From Marinimicrobium agarilyticum DSM 16975 (GTDB lineage: Bacteria; Pseudomonadota; Gammaproteobacteria; Pseudomonadales; Cellvibrionaceae): a stretch of DNA of 64,000 nt. The notes beneath the pieces were generated by a model that saw only the letters and a program-made list of their open reading frames with translations, was not told the DNA's origin and did no database searches. The stretch covers positions 62,001 through 126,000 of the forward strand of contig NZ_AUHU01000003.1 of assembly GCF_000423345.1 (NCBI RefSeq), given 5' to 3'. The first letter of the stretch is position 1. Each line of letters begins with the position of its first letter. The translations under genes were made by a program, and so were the position numbers. Shown here piece by piece: positions 46,298 through 55,042 of the stretch.

Positions 46298-47506
46298 TCA
46301 ATTTTTCGAGATTTGATTATAGGCTATAAGTAAGTTGTCGCGCATTTTATCGATAGTATAATTCTCTTCCACGTCCCTTCGGGCGCGTTGCTTTAATTTT
46401 CGTAGTTTGTCAGAGCCGTTGGCAACTGCTTCGATAGTAGCTTCTATTGACTCCCAGTCTTCTGAAGTAAAAAGGAAACCAGTTTTGTTGTGTTCTATAC
46501 ACTCAGGAATTCCTCCGGATATTGAAGCGGAAACTAATGTTCCGCAGGCCTGAGCCTCCTGAATAACGATACCTTGTGTTTCCGCCCATTGCCCATTTTT
46601 GTGAATGCTAGGGAGTATGAATAGATCTGCGGAATACAATTCATTTAAAAGATTATCGCCGGTTAACTGGCCCAAAAAGAACACGTTTTCCTGCAGGTTG
46701 AGCGTAGACACTATATCTTCTAGATGGTCTTTATACAGCCCTAGTCCAATTATTCGGTAAGATATTTGATATCCCTTACTCAATAAGCGTGGGATGGCCC
46801 GTAAAACGAACTCATGACCTTTAAATTTATCGACTCTTCCGATAGTCAGTAGGTTTAGGCTTGTGCTCGGCTTAGGTTTTCTGTTGGGTTTAAAAGGGAA
46901 TTCGTTAATGCAAATTCCTTGAGGGACGATTTTAGTTTTAAATTTTACTGCTGAAAGTGATCGTATTTGCTTTTCAGCGAAAGAAGTATTAACTAAAACC
47001 AAACTTACGTATGAGAGAAGAAGGTCTCTCTCTTGACTTTTAATATCCTTTATGCCAAAGGGCGGCAGTCCGTGGAAAGTTAGGACGATAGGCGCTCGGA
47101 AGGAGAGTAGCAGAGGAAGGCAGAAAACCGCCGCTTTTTCGGAGTGGCAATGAATTACATCTGGTGCTTCTATTCTAAGATGTTTTATCAAAACAAGCCC
47201 TTTGACGAACATTCGTGGAGTTAAGCTGCATGCCCACAAATTTTTTAAAAAAAACCACAACCTTTTTTTAAAGGATAGGGCGAGCAAAAAATATATGCTC
47301 TTAACGTATCCGCATACGTAAGAGTCGGCGGCAGTATAAACTCTTTGTATGTTAAGAGAGTCGATCCGTTCATTATATTCTGCTTCTCCTTTTTCTAAAG
47401 ACAAAATATCCAAGTTTTCTACGTCGTTCTCTACGGCTTTTATATAGTTAATTAACCACGTTTGAATGGTTGTTGGAAACTTCGCGCAAACACATAAAAT
47501 TTTCAT
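46298..47506 (-). CDS. Family 4 glycosyltransferase
   Basis: A 402-residue GT-B enzyme: MKILCVCAKFPTTIQTWLINYIKA, HCHSEKAAVFCLPLLL, LLTIGRVDKFKGHEFVLRAIPRLL (donor domain), and KNGQWAETQGIVIQEAQACGTLV with the E-x7-E motif. Start placed at the ATG at 47506, where the family N terminus begins; a 20-residue extension to 47566 is not conserved-looking. AAAGG lies nine bases upstream. Monocistronic on the minus strand within the A+T-rich block. Confidence 0.9.
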   Translation of the reverse strand: MKILCVCAKFPTTIQTWLINYIKAVENDVENLDILSLEKGEAEYNERIDSLNIQRVYTAADSYVCGYVKSIYFLLALSFKKRLWFFLKNLWACSLTPRMFVKGLVLIKHLRIEAPDVIHCHSEKAAVFCLPLLLSFRAPIVLTFHGLPPFGIKDIKSQERDLLLSYVSLVLVNTSFAEKQIRSLSAVKFKTKIVPQGICINEFPFKPNRKPKPSTSLNLLTIGRVDKFKGHEFVLRAIPRLLSKGYQISYRIIGLGLYKDHLEDIVSTLNLQENVFFLGQLTGDNLLNELYSADLFILPSIHKNGQWAETQGIVIQEAQACGTLVSASISGGIPECIEHNKTGFLFTSEDWESIEATIEAVANGSDKLRKLKQRARRDVEENYTIDKMRDNLLIAYNQISKN

Positions 47507-47652
47507 CAAAAAGGCCTTTAATAGAAAAAGTTTTGGTGGTCTAATACAATAAATTTGCACTCTCAAGGAGTTTTGTATCTACATAGTTTCTGCACCGAAG
47601 GCGTCGAAGAGATTTACAATACTGCTATATTGACATAGAAGGTATTATTAAT

Positions 47653-48471
47653 ATGGATAACCTTATATTTCTGCATATCCCAAAAACAGGTGGAAGTACT
47701 TTCCACACTATGCTGAACAAACGGTACCCAGCAAAGAGTATACACAACGTGTTCGCTAGTAAGCTAGAATCTCGGGACGTTTTAGCTTTGAAAAACATGA
47801 ATAATTCGAAGAAATCTAAAATCAAGCTTTTAAAGGGTCATATGCCTTTTGGCCTGCATGAGTTATTGAACTCCCCGTTTTCTTATATAACCTTTCTAAG
47901 AGACCCGGTTGAGAGAGTAATATCACAGTATTACTACATCAAGAAAAATTCACACAACCCGAATCACAAAAAAGTTCATCAAGGTGGGATGACTTTGAGA
48001 GACTTTGTAGAGAGTGGCGTAGTTATTGGCATGAACAGCGGCCAGTGCCGATTTTTAACGGGTGCAGTCGATAGAGTACCTTATATGAAAGAAGATGATG
48101 TTTTATTTTATCAGGCTAAGGAGAACATCGATAAACACTTTTCATGGGTTGGTGTGACGGAAAGGTTTGACGAATCTGTGTTGCTGCTATCAAAGTTGAT
48201 GCATTGGTCAAAAAGGCCTTATTACTTTAAACAAAATATCTCAAAATTACGCGGTAGTAATGAAAACATTTCACAAGAAGATTTGAATGTTATACGAGCC
48301 TATAATAAAGCGGATATCAACTTGTATAAGTATGCCAACGAAAGATTAGACTCACAAATAAAGCTTTTCCCGAAATTTTATGATGATTTGAACGCCTTGA
48401 CTGAAGTAAATATTGCTCTCTCCAGTAGATGGGGTTGGTTGCCAGCCTGGGCTCAAAGTTGGTTTATTTGA
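47653..48471 (+). CDS. Sulfotransferase family 2 protein (5 of 5)
   Basis: A 272-residue enzyme with the textbook 5'-phosphosulfate loop HIPKTGGSTFH (8-18), including the catalytic Lys, and the 3'-phosphate motif FLRDPVERVISQYYYI. The lone sulfotransferase in the A+T-rich block and the best match to heparan-sulfate 2-O/uronyl sulfotransferase style proteins. Divergent from the GT4 gene. No hairpin terminator is seen in the 204-base stretch after it, which holds only the promoter region of the next gene. Confidence 0.92.
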   Translation: MDNLIFLHIPKTGGSTFHTMLNKRYPAKSIHNVFASKLESRDVLALKNMNNSKKSKIKLLKGHMPFGLHELLNSPFSYITFLRDPVERVISQYYYIKKNSHNPNHKKVHQGGMTLRDFVESGVVIGMNSGQCRFLTGAVDRVPYMKEDDVLFYQAKENIDKHFSWVGVTERFDESVLLLSKLMHWSKRPYYFKQNISKLRGSNENISQEDLNVIRAYNKADINLYKYANERLDSQIKLFPKFYDDLNALTEVNIALSSRWGWLPAWAQSWFI

Positions 48472-48675
48472 TTGCACTACCCATATAATTAATTGTTCTT
48501 ATAGACGCTTCCCGTTAGAGAACAGCTTCTTAATTTTAATTCTTGGCGCTTATTTATAGCCCACAATGTGCTAAGGTGACGGGGTCGACGATTTATACGA
48601 TGTGGTCTTTTTGGAATAACCTCCAATAAGCATGAATATGTTTTTTAGCTATTATTTAGAGTGTGGTTAAAATTT

Positions 48676-49800
48676 ATGGTGATCAAGCTGAAGATAATCA
48701 TCGCATTTCTTTTACTACCTATTTTTTCGGTAGCGCAAGAAGATTTGCTATTTAAGGCGGAGTTTAGTGCTAAAGATATTTCGGGAGACCCAAAGCCCGT
48801 TTGGAGCTGGGATGTTGCCAAGGGCGCTACGAGCGGGATGATGTATGGCTCTGATGACATTTATAATATCGTTGAGGGCGAAAAGTTTATGTCTAATAGA
48901 GCAGCGTTAAGGATGAATTTTTCTGGAAGAAATGATTTCTGCAATACTTGCGGTGGAGATGATGCAGAGGTGCATAGCGTTTCAGGCGGCCAAGCGTGTT
49001 TCAACGCCAAAGAAGGACCATACGAAAAATACGTGTTCAACAAATCGAATGCATTTAGCCGGTGGGCAGTTGAAAACTATGATAAGAACTTTGTTTCTGG
49101 TGAAGTTTGTATAGACGTTACTGGTGCTATTGACGCAGCTATAAACGGACAGGAGTCCAAAGTAGCTGTTGGAGATGTCGTTCATTTGCCTAAAGTTTGT
49201 GGTGTCAATGGCGAAATTGGTGGAGATGTAAGTAGGAAATCTGATTGTAACAAGGCAATAAATTATTTAGATAGTGTTTCTTCTGCGGATGTGGGGTATG
49301 GGGAAGTAATTTCTAGAAGGTTCTATTTGTATATACCGAGCGAAACTGAATTACCAAATACAACATTTAAGCTAGCTTATTCTGCGTGGCAAAGAAGTGG
49401 CGGCGCTGTAAGAAACTCAAAGCTAAAAATATCTGTTCAGAGAGGAGGAACTCTAGAACTAAATATGCCAAACGATGAGAACTATGCTAGATCTTTAACT
49501 GGAGATATAGAGTTTCATATAGTTAGAGATCAATGGATGTATTTTGAAGAGGTGTTTGTCAGGGAGTCTGAAGAAGGAGCTAAAGACGCAAGATATCAAT
49601 TATATGCCGGCATTCAGAGCAAACTAGGGCAGTCGGTAAAACCTATTGTTGAAGCCTCGGGATTTGAGTTAGGTGAGCTTAGAAGGATGTCTATAGGTGG
49701 AAACTGGCAGCATACTAATGACGTATCTGGTTATGTGTATTTTGACAATATTATGATTGCAAAGAGGAAGATTGGCCCAGTGTATCGGCCTGAGCTCTGA
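48676..49800 (+). CDS. Exported protein of unknown function, probable jelly-roll (lectin/lyase-like) fold
   Basis: A 374-residue protein with a signal peptide (MVIKLKIIIAFLLLPIFSVAQ). The mature part is beta-rich. Features: DLLFKAEFS at the start, a Cys-rich loop FCNTCGGDDAEVHS with a later Cys in GQACF, and the ending SIGGNWQHTNDVSGYVYFDNIMIAKRKIG. Such an ending is typical of concanavalin-A-like jelly-roll domains in secreted polysaccharide-binding or lyase proteins. I cannot assign an enzyme family or catalytic residues. Start at the ATG at 48676 gives a clean signal peptide; a GTG at 48661 is the alternative. Its place between glycosyltransferases suggests it acts on the exported polysaccharide. 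Confidence 0.7.
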   Translation: MVIKLKIIIAFLLLPIFSVAQEDLLFKAEFSAKDISGDPKPVWSWDVAKGATSGMMYGSDDIYNIVEGEKFMSNRAALRMNFSGRNDFCNTCGGDDAEVHSVSGGQACFNAKEGPYEKYVFNKSNAFSRWAVENYDKNFVSGEVCIDVTGAIDAAINGQESKVAVGDVVHLPKVCGVNGEIGGDVSRKSDCNKAINYLDSVSSADVGYGEVISRRFYLYIPSETELPNTTFKLAYSAWQRSGGAVRNSKLKISVQRGGTLELNMPNDENYARSLTGDIEFHIVRDQWMYFEEVFVRESEEGAKDARYQLYAGIQSKLGQSVKPIVEASGFELGELRRMSIGGNWQHTNDVSGYVYFDNIMIAKRKIGPVYRPEL

Positions 49801-49849
49801 TGTAGACTGGAAGCTTTGAGCCAAAATTCTTCTCTTGTCGATATTCCAA

Positions 49850-50770
49850 TTATATCTTTGCTTTAAAGACAGAAAGTGTTCTGGCTCCGCAGTACAAGAT
49901 ATGCAAAAAAAGGATGGAAGGGAGGTGTTTTAGTTTAACCTTTTTGAATCTTTTGAATATAGCTATAAAGTGGGCAGTTAGGGTCACAGTAAATAGTGCT
50001 GCAAAGATTTTTATATTGATTAAAATATAGCTGAACGAAAGCGTTAACATCAAAGTATTAACGACAGAGAAGACTGCAACCTTTGAGCGTATGAATCTGG
50101 ATAGCGAAGTCACGTCGCCTATTCCGTGCCACTGCTCTCTTAGAAAGAATGATTTTAAGTTTTGAGGGTTTCCTTCGTGGTGAGTAAATAGTTTGTTATC
50201 AATGTTGACGCTTAACCCCTTCTTTCTGGCTCTTCGGCAGAGATCAACGTCTTCTCCTGTCTCAAGATTTTCGTCAAACCCTCTTAATAGAGAAAGCGCG
50301 CGTTTTGTTGTGATTATATTTCCGCCATTGATATATGTCGTTTCCTCTTCGAAATAATCGAACCAGCACAGTTCTACCCAGGAAGGGTTCTTGGACAACT
50401 TATATCTACAGCCAGTCAACTGCATGGGATTGTTGCGTATTTCTGATAGTCTACTGGATAGCCTTTGTGCCCACTCCTTTGTGATTAATACGTCTGCATC
50501 AATAAATGCTATTATCTCGCCGCTGGTCTTTTTCCACCCAATGTTTCTGGCGGACGAGATAGTAACTCTTTGCTTAAGATCTTCGACGCGTAAGCTATCG
50601 TATTGAGTCTCCTTGAGGATTTTTAAGGTATTGTCGGTACTTCCGTTGTTTACCACAACAATTTCGAAGGGAAACACTCCTTTACAGCAGCTGTAAATAC
50701 TACCTACCGAGCTCTTTATGTAGTCTTTTTCATTATAGGCAGGAATAACAAATGAAACCATCATAATCAT
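49850..50770 (-). CDS. Family 2 glycosyltransferase
   Basis: A 306-residue GT-A enzyme: MVSFVIPAYNEKDYIKSSV, VVVNNGSTDNT, IAFIDADVLI (DxD), GGNIITTKRAL and ETGEDVDLCRRARKKG, with two C-terminal hydrophobic segments. Start at the ATG at 50770, whose bases overlap the stop of the ligase gene (ATGA). A longer frame to 50860 would lie within the ligase gene. Minus-strand operon with ligase, phosphatase and GT4. Confidence 0.9.
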   Translation of the reverse strand: MIMMVSFVIPAYNEKDYIKSSVGSIYSCCKGVFPFEIVVVNNGSTDNTLKILKETQYDSLRVEDLKQRVTISSARNIGWKKTSGEIIAFIDADVLITKEWAQRLSSRLSEIRNNPMQLTGCRYKLSKNPSWVELCWFDYFEEETTYINGGNIITTKRALSLLRGFDENLETGEDVDLCRRARKKGLSVNIDNKLFTHHEGNPQNLKSFFLREQWHGIGDVTSLSRFIRSKVAVFSVVNTLMLTLSFSYILINIKIFAALFTVTLTAHFIAIFKRFKKVKLKHLPSILFLHILYCGARTLSVFKAKI

Positions 50771-52038
50771 TTTCCCGAGATTTGGCCGGCTATTGAATTG
50801 GTGTTGTCGTTGAGCAAAAATGCGTTTTGAAGTGCAACATATAAAGCCAATCCTATCCACAAAAATGGATAATAAGTTACTGTTACAAACTGGCCAGCTA
50901 TTACGAAACCCAAAATTCCAACCCTTAGTCCTGATTCTATTGCTTTGTAGACTGGCAGATCATCGGGCGGGCAAGTTCCAGTTCTCCTAAAGCGCAATAG
51001 CAGCATGAGAAAGATTCCTAGTCCAATAAAACCACAGTCCGTACCTACCTGTATGAAAATGTTGTGAGGCAACTCTGCGTTCTCGTACAACATGTCTACT
51101 CTATAATGACTCTCGTAGTAAGGGATAAAATTAAAAAAACCTATCCCGAGGACAGGATGCTGCTTCATTATCTCCCAACCGTTCTTCCAGTAAAGCAGCC
51201 TCTGCTCCGAAGTTCGGTCGTCTCCGATCGCGCTGAATCTTTCTACCTGTTCGTCGGGAAGGATAAGGTATAGAGAGAAAAAGCAAATAAATGCGAAAAG
51301 CATTGTTTTAGGCTTGAAGATCTTTTTTCTAAACATGATCGCTAGCTGGACGGCTAATGCTAGTTGCGCGCCACGAGAGCTCGCGCCGAGAATTGTCATC
51401 ACCGGAGTAATAAATCCAAGCAGTAAAATGACCTTTTCCCAGCGACTTACTCTATCTTTGAGGGTAGAGTAGAGATAAAACGCTAGAGGGAAAAGCACAA
51501 GCATCTGTATGCTCAGCTCACCTGAATTCCCAAAGAATCCCCTGGGCCCTGTGATTCCCCACTTAGTAAATGAAAACCCTCTTAAAGTCCATGACTGAGC
51601 ACCGTGAAGGGATAGTTTTAGGCTGGCTAGGAAAAAAATTAGAAGAAATATGTAAAACCTTTCTTTTGTTGTCACTATGTTGATTATAAGAAAGTAAATA
51701 ACATACCAGGTATAAAAATAATCTATATTGTTCCAAGAGATGTCTGGATAAATTGCTGTTGCGCTCGATAGTAGTATCGCCGCAAAAAACAGTGTAATCC
51801 ATTTGTTGGCGGTATCTGAGACCCATCTCTTTTTGGGGTCTATCAGAATTCCGGCAGCTGAAAGAAGAAGAAAAATTGTTGTCCAAGGGATAATGTCGAT
51901 AGCAGGATAAATGGACTGTGGTCTTACATATTCAAAAAATAGGTATCCACTGATCATCCAGAATGCGAAGCCCTCCCTCCAAAACTGCTGCCACAAATTC
52001 TTGGGACGAAACGCATAGAGCTCATCTAGTGCCGGCAT
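50767..52038 (-). CDS. O-antigen ligase/polymerase family (Wzy/WaaL-like) membrane protein
   Basis: A 423-residue membrane protein with ten or more helices and a long periplasmic loop (about residues 270-340). That loop carries the ligase-family phrase QHPVLGIGFFNFIPYYESHYRVD and the exposed NIFIQVGTDCGFIGLGIF. Such proteins polymerise repeat units or transfer glycans to lipid or protein acceptors. The start FAFWMISGYLFFEYVRPQS is common in exopolysaccharide loci. Which activity applies is open; as the only candidate in the window it is probably the polymerase. One base separates it from the phosphatase gene. Confidence 0.88.
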   Translation of the reverse strand: MPALDELYAFRPKNLWQQFWREGFAFWMISGYLFFEYVRPQSIYPAIDIIPWTTIFLLLSAAGILIDPKKRWVSDTANKWITLFFAAILLSSATAIYPDISWNNIDYFYTWYVIYFLIINIVTTKERFYIFLLIFFLASLKLSLHGAQSWTLRGFSFTKWGITGPRGFFGNSGELSIQMLVLFPLAFYLYSTLKDRVSRWEKVILLLGFITPVMTILGASSRGAQLALAVQLAIMFRKKIFKPKTMLFAFICFFSLYLILPDEQVERFSAIGDDRTSEQRLLYWKNGWEIMKQHPVLGIGFFNFIPYYESHYRVDMLYENAELPHNIFIQVGTDCGFIGLGIFLMLLLRFRRTGTCPPDDLPVYKAIESGLRVGILGFVIAGQFVTVTYYPFLWIGLALYVALQNAFLLNDNTNSIAGQISGK

Positions 52039-52039
52039 G

Positions 52040-52606
52040 TCAATTTTTCATTCTATCAAGGATCGATTTTGTTGATTGGACGACCATGTTCTCACATTTT
52101 TGGAAATATTTTTGATTGGTGTTGAACGGATCATGTAGATATGGACTTTGTGGACGGGTCCATAGGCAAGCCAATGTTACTGGGATTGCCTTTCCAGCTA
52201 TGCCTGCTAGCTCCTTGGCGTGGTATGGCTCCATCCCAACCAGCAAATCGCCTTTATGCGGCAGGTAGCTGCTTATGTTTCTCGTCACATGAGCACCTAA
52301 ATCCAGTCCTATACTTTCCGCGTATAATATGGCTCTAGGATCGGCTGAATCACCCCCCCTGCAATGCAGGCCATATGATTCGGTTTGCACACCTATGTTA
52401 TTTGCGAAGGCTTCAGCTACTGGGCTTCTGCAAATGTTACCAGAACATATAAAAACCAACCGCTTTATGTTCTTGAAGTCTATGTCTTTATATTCTTTGT
52501 AGAGCCCTAGGAAATTAAAAATACGGTACTTAACGTACCTCAAGAGTCCGAGTCTTGAACCAAAATGATTCTTTATCAAGTTAAGATCTCTGCTAAGCAC
52601 GAGCAA
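52040..52606 (-). CDS. Low-molecular-weight protein-tyrosine phosphatase (Wzb-like)
   Basis: A 188-residue phosphatase. The P-loop CSGNICRS (Cys54, Arg60) gives the C-x5-R signature, and a DP pair in YLHDPFN is the general-acid candidate. In capsule systems Wzb-type enzymes dephosphorylate the Wzc/BY-kinase. Here there is an extra N-terminal segment of about 48 residues before the usual start (KRLVFICSGN). The only kinase homologue in the window lacks its P-loop Lys, so the substrate is unclear. The start overlaps the upstream GT4 gene by 14 bases. Confidence 0.92.
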   Translation of the reverse strand: MLVLSRDLNLIKNHFGSRLGLLRYVKYRIFNFLGLYKEYKDIDFKNIKRLVFICSGNICRSPVAEAFANNIGVQTESYGLHCRGGDSADPRAILYAESIGLDLGAHVTRNISSYLPHKGDLLVGMEPYHAKELAGIAGKAIPVTLACLWTRPQSPYLHDPFNTNQKYFQKCENMVVQSTKSILDRMKN

Positions 52607-53735
52607 TTTCCTGTGATTTGTTCAATAACGATTTATAGAGATCCTTGTATTTTTTTAATAGTGTGAGCAAGGAAAACGTGTCTGCAGCATGAGCTTTTCC
52701 ATTATTGGAAATGTTCTTCTTTAGTGTCGGATTCTGAACAATGAGGCCAACCGCTTTTGATAGCGCCTCGGCCGACATTGAATCCACCAGAATGCCATTG
52801 TCTTCATCTGATAGAATTTCTTCAGGACCCCCGCACCGTGTTGCCACCACAGCAAGTCCGGTTGCCATAGCTTCGATAGTGGCAATGGAAAACCCTTCGG
52901 ATGCGGAAGACAGCGCGAACATATCCATTTGTCCCAGAAACTCGGCGGTGTTGGGATGAAAACCAATAAAGTGGACGCGCGACTCCAGCCCTTGTCGCTT
53001 CAGCTGTGCTTCTAATTCGCTCATAAGTTGCGGCTTTTGATGTCCCGCGATCACAAAGTGAATATGCGGGAATTTTTGTTCCAAAATTTTTGCCGCATCA
53101 ATCAGGATATGATAAGCCTTAGCCGGGCGGACATTCCCGACGCATCCAATCAGGAAAGCCTCGTCTTCCAGCGCCAATTGATCACGTATTTCGCGACTGT
53201 CATTCTTGCCGTAGCGCTCCACATCGACGCCGTTGTAGATGACTTCAATTTGGTCTTTTTTAAAGAGCTTGCGTTCAGCGATGTAGTTGGCGAGCTGTTG
53301 GCTGACAGCCACGAGCCGGTCTACCCCACAGCGCATGATCCGGTTCTTAAGGTAGACGTGTTTCTCGTTGGGGTTGATATCCACCTGGCCGTGGATGGTT
53401 GCGACCAGTGGAATACGCAGTAACAGCGAGAGAATAGAATACGTCAAGGTTGACCCAAGAAGGTGGGCCTGGATCAGCTTTACGTTGTGCTTTCGTAGTA
53501 ATCGAAACAGGGTCCAATAATAAGGCAGCGATAGAAAGCCGTAGGGCTTCACAATGGTGTAGGGTATCCCCCGTGCCTTTAGCTGGTCTTCGACCCAGCC
53601 GGGCCCTTTTATGATGGCGAAGTTGTTAAAACCTTCGACAGTAAGGTGTTGAGCGAGGTCCAGAAAGACCGTTTCAGCACCGCCCGGGCCGGTTGTGTCA
53701 ATGGCATGTAAAATGGTGGGCGTTTGGTTTATCAT
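52593..53735 (-). CDS. Family 4 glycosyltransferase
   Basis: A 380-residue GT-B enzyme: TILHAIDTTGPGGAETVFLDLA, GCVGNVRPAKAYHILIDAA, and ALSSASEGFSIATIEAMATGLAVVAT with the E-x7-E motif. Base composition returns towards the window average. It is the first gene of the minus-strand unit that continues with phosphatase, ligase and GT2. Confidence 0.92.
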   Translation of the reverse strand: MINQTPTILHAIDTTGPGGAETVFLDLAQHLTVEGFNNFAIIKGPGWVEDQLKARGIPYTIVKPYGFLSLPYYWTLFRLLRKHNVKLIQAHLLGSTLTYSILSLLLRIPLVATIHGQVDINPNEKHVYLKNRIMRCGVDRLVAVSQQLANYIAERKLFKKDQIEVIYNGVDVERYGKNDSREIRDQLALEDEAFLIGCVGNVRPAKAYHILIDAAKILEQKFPHIHFVIAGHQKPQLMSELEAQLKRQGLESRVHFIGFHPNTAEFLGQMDMFALSSASEGFSIATIEAMATGLAVVATRCGGPEEILSDEDNGILVDSMSAEALSKAVGLIVQNPTLKKNISNNGKAHAADTFSLLTLLKKYKDLYKSLLNKSQEIARA

Positions 53736-53872
53736 CCTGGGTGTCCTGCCAACTTCGCGTCGAGGCTTAATCTACTATAAAAGGTAGTCGGCTACCAGCA
53801 ACAGGGCGATATTGGCGAGGTTTCGGGTGTCGCCCAAAATACACTGTGTTTTCCAAGGAAAGTGACCAGGTT

Positions 53873-55042
53873 GTGACAGAATCAGCTCTCGTTTTAGATG
53901 CCGCTCAACGAAGCGCTCTGGCGGTAACTCGGTCCTTGGGCCGCGCCGGGCTGCGGGTGACGACGGCTGAGGCCGCCCCTGAGGCCCTGGCCGGTCATTC
54001 TCGTTACGCCTCCGCGCATCTTGAAAGCCCTTGCCCCTCAACCGCTCCGAAGGCGTATGTTTCATGGCTGGCGGCGTTGATGTCAGAGCATTCCTTCGAC
54101 TTTGTGGTGCCGGTCACAGAGGTTACCAGCCAGCTGTTGCTGAACCAACAGGATGCTTTGCCCGGCCTAAGGCTACCGTTTGCCACGTACGATACTGTTA
54201 TGGCGCTTGCCGATAAAGGTCGGTTGATGGAGCAGGCAGCCAAGCTTGAGATTCCTCACCCCAAAACACGGTGGTTCGCCCATGCAGGCGAGCTGGATTT
54301 GGGTACCGTCGAGTACCCCGTGGTATTGAAGCCCTGCCTGTCGAAGATTTTTACCGGCACTGGCTGGATCGCGACCCGGGTTCGGGTGCTCCAGTCTTTT
54401 GAGGATTTGAAACAGGAGCTGGACCGGAGTGGCTATCTTCACAGTTACCCGTTTATGCTACAGGCGTTTATCCCCGGTAACGGGGCGGGCATTTTTTGCC
54501 TTTATGATCAGGGGCGCTCTGTCACATATTTTGCACACAAGAGGTTGCGGGAGAAGCCGCCAGAGGGCGGCGTCAGCGTACTGAGTGAGAGTGCGCTCCC
54601 GGACCCGTCCATGCAGGCTTACGCGACCCGGCTTCTGGATGCCGTCGGTTGGCACGGTGTGGCCATGGTGGAATTTCGGGTGGCACCGGATGGGACCCCC
54701 TACCTGATGGAGGTGAACACCCGGTTTTGGGGGTCCCTGCAACTGGCGATAGACGCGGGCGTTGATTTCCCCGGCTTGCTCTGGGAGGTTCATCAAGGGC
54801 ACGCCCCGAACGGGCCCGATCGGTATCGGGTGGGGCAGCGGCTTCGCTGGCTGTTGGGCGATCTCGATAGCCTCTATCTCTATTTGCGCGGCCCCCGCAC
54901 AGGGCGAGAGAAGGTGCGGCGGTTGCTGGAGTTTGCGACCCCGCGATTCTCCGGCTTGAAACATGAAGTGAACCGGTGGGGGGATTTGCGCCCCGCCTGG
55001 TTCGAGTTGAAGCACTACCTGAAAGACCTGACGGGTCGCTGA
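53873..55042 (+). CDS. ATP-grasp carboxylate-amine ligase-like protein
   Basis: A 389-residue ATP-grasp protein (carbamoyl-phosphate-synthase-like fold). Visible: ALVLDAAQRSALAVTRSLGRAG at the start, VVPVTEVTSQLLL, the ATP-binding VVLKPCLSKIF with the Lys, and the Mg-binding LMEVNTRFWGSLQLAID with Glu and Asn. Such enzymes join a carboxylate to an amine, for example an amino acid to a sugar acid. Substrate unknown. The start is uncertain: GTG at 53873 or GTG at 53846, neither with a strong ribosome-binding site. First of a plus-strand run of four genes ending with FemAB. Confidence 0.82.
   Translation: MTESALVLDAAQRSALAVTRSLGRAGLRVTTAEAAPEALAGHSRYASAHLESPCPSTAPKAYVSWLAALMSEHSFDFVVPVTEVTSQLLLNQQDALPGLRLPFATYDTVMALADKGRLMEQAAKLEIPHPKTRWFAHAGELDLGTVEYPVVLKPCLSKIFTGTGWIATRVRVLQSFEDLKQELDRSGYLHSYPFMLQAFIPGNGAGIFCLYDQGRSVTYFAHKRLREKPPEGGVSVLSESALPDPSMQAYATRLLDAVGWHGVAMVEFRVAPDGTPYLMEVNTRFWGSLQLAIDAGVDFPGLLWEVHQGHAPNGPDRYRVGQRLRWLLGDLDSLYLYLRGPRTGREKVRRLLEFATPRFSGLKHEVNRWGDLRPAWFELKHYLKDLTGR

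Noticed and set aside
43547-52606. Mobile element carrying the A+T-rich block
   Set aside because: I found no transposase, integrase, tRNA target or flanking direct repeats at the block edges; acquisition by homologous recombination is more likely.
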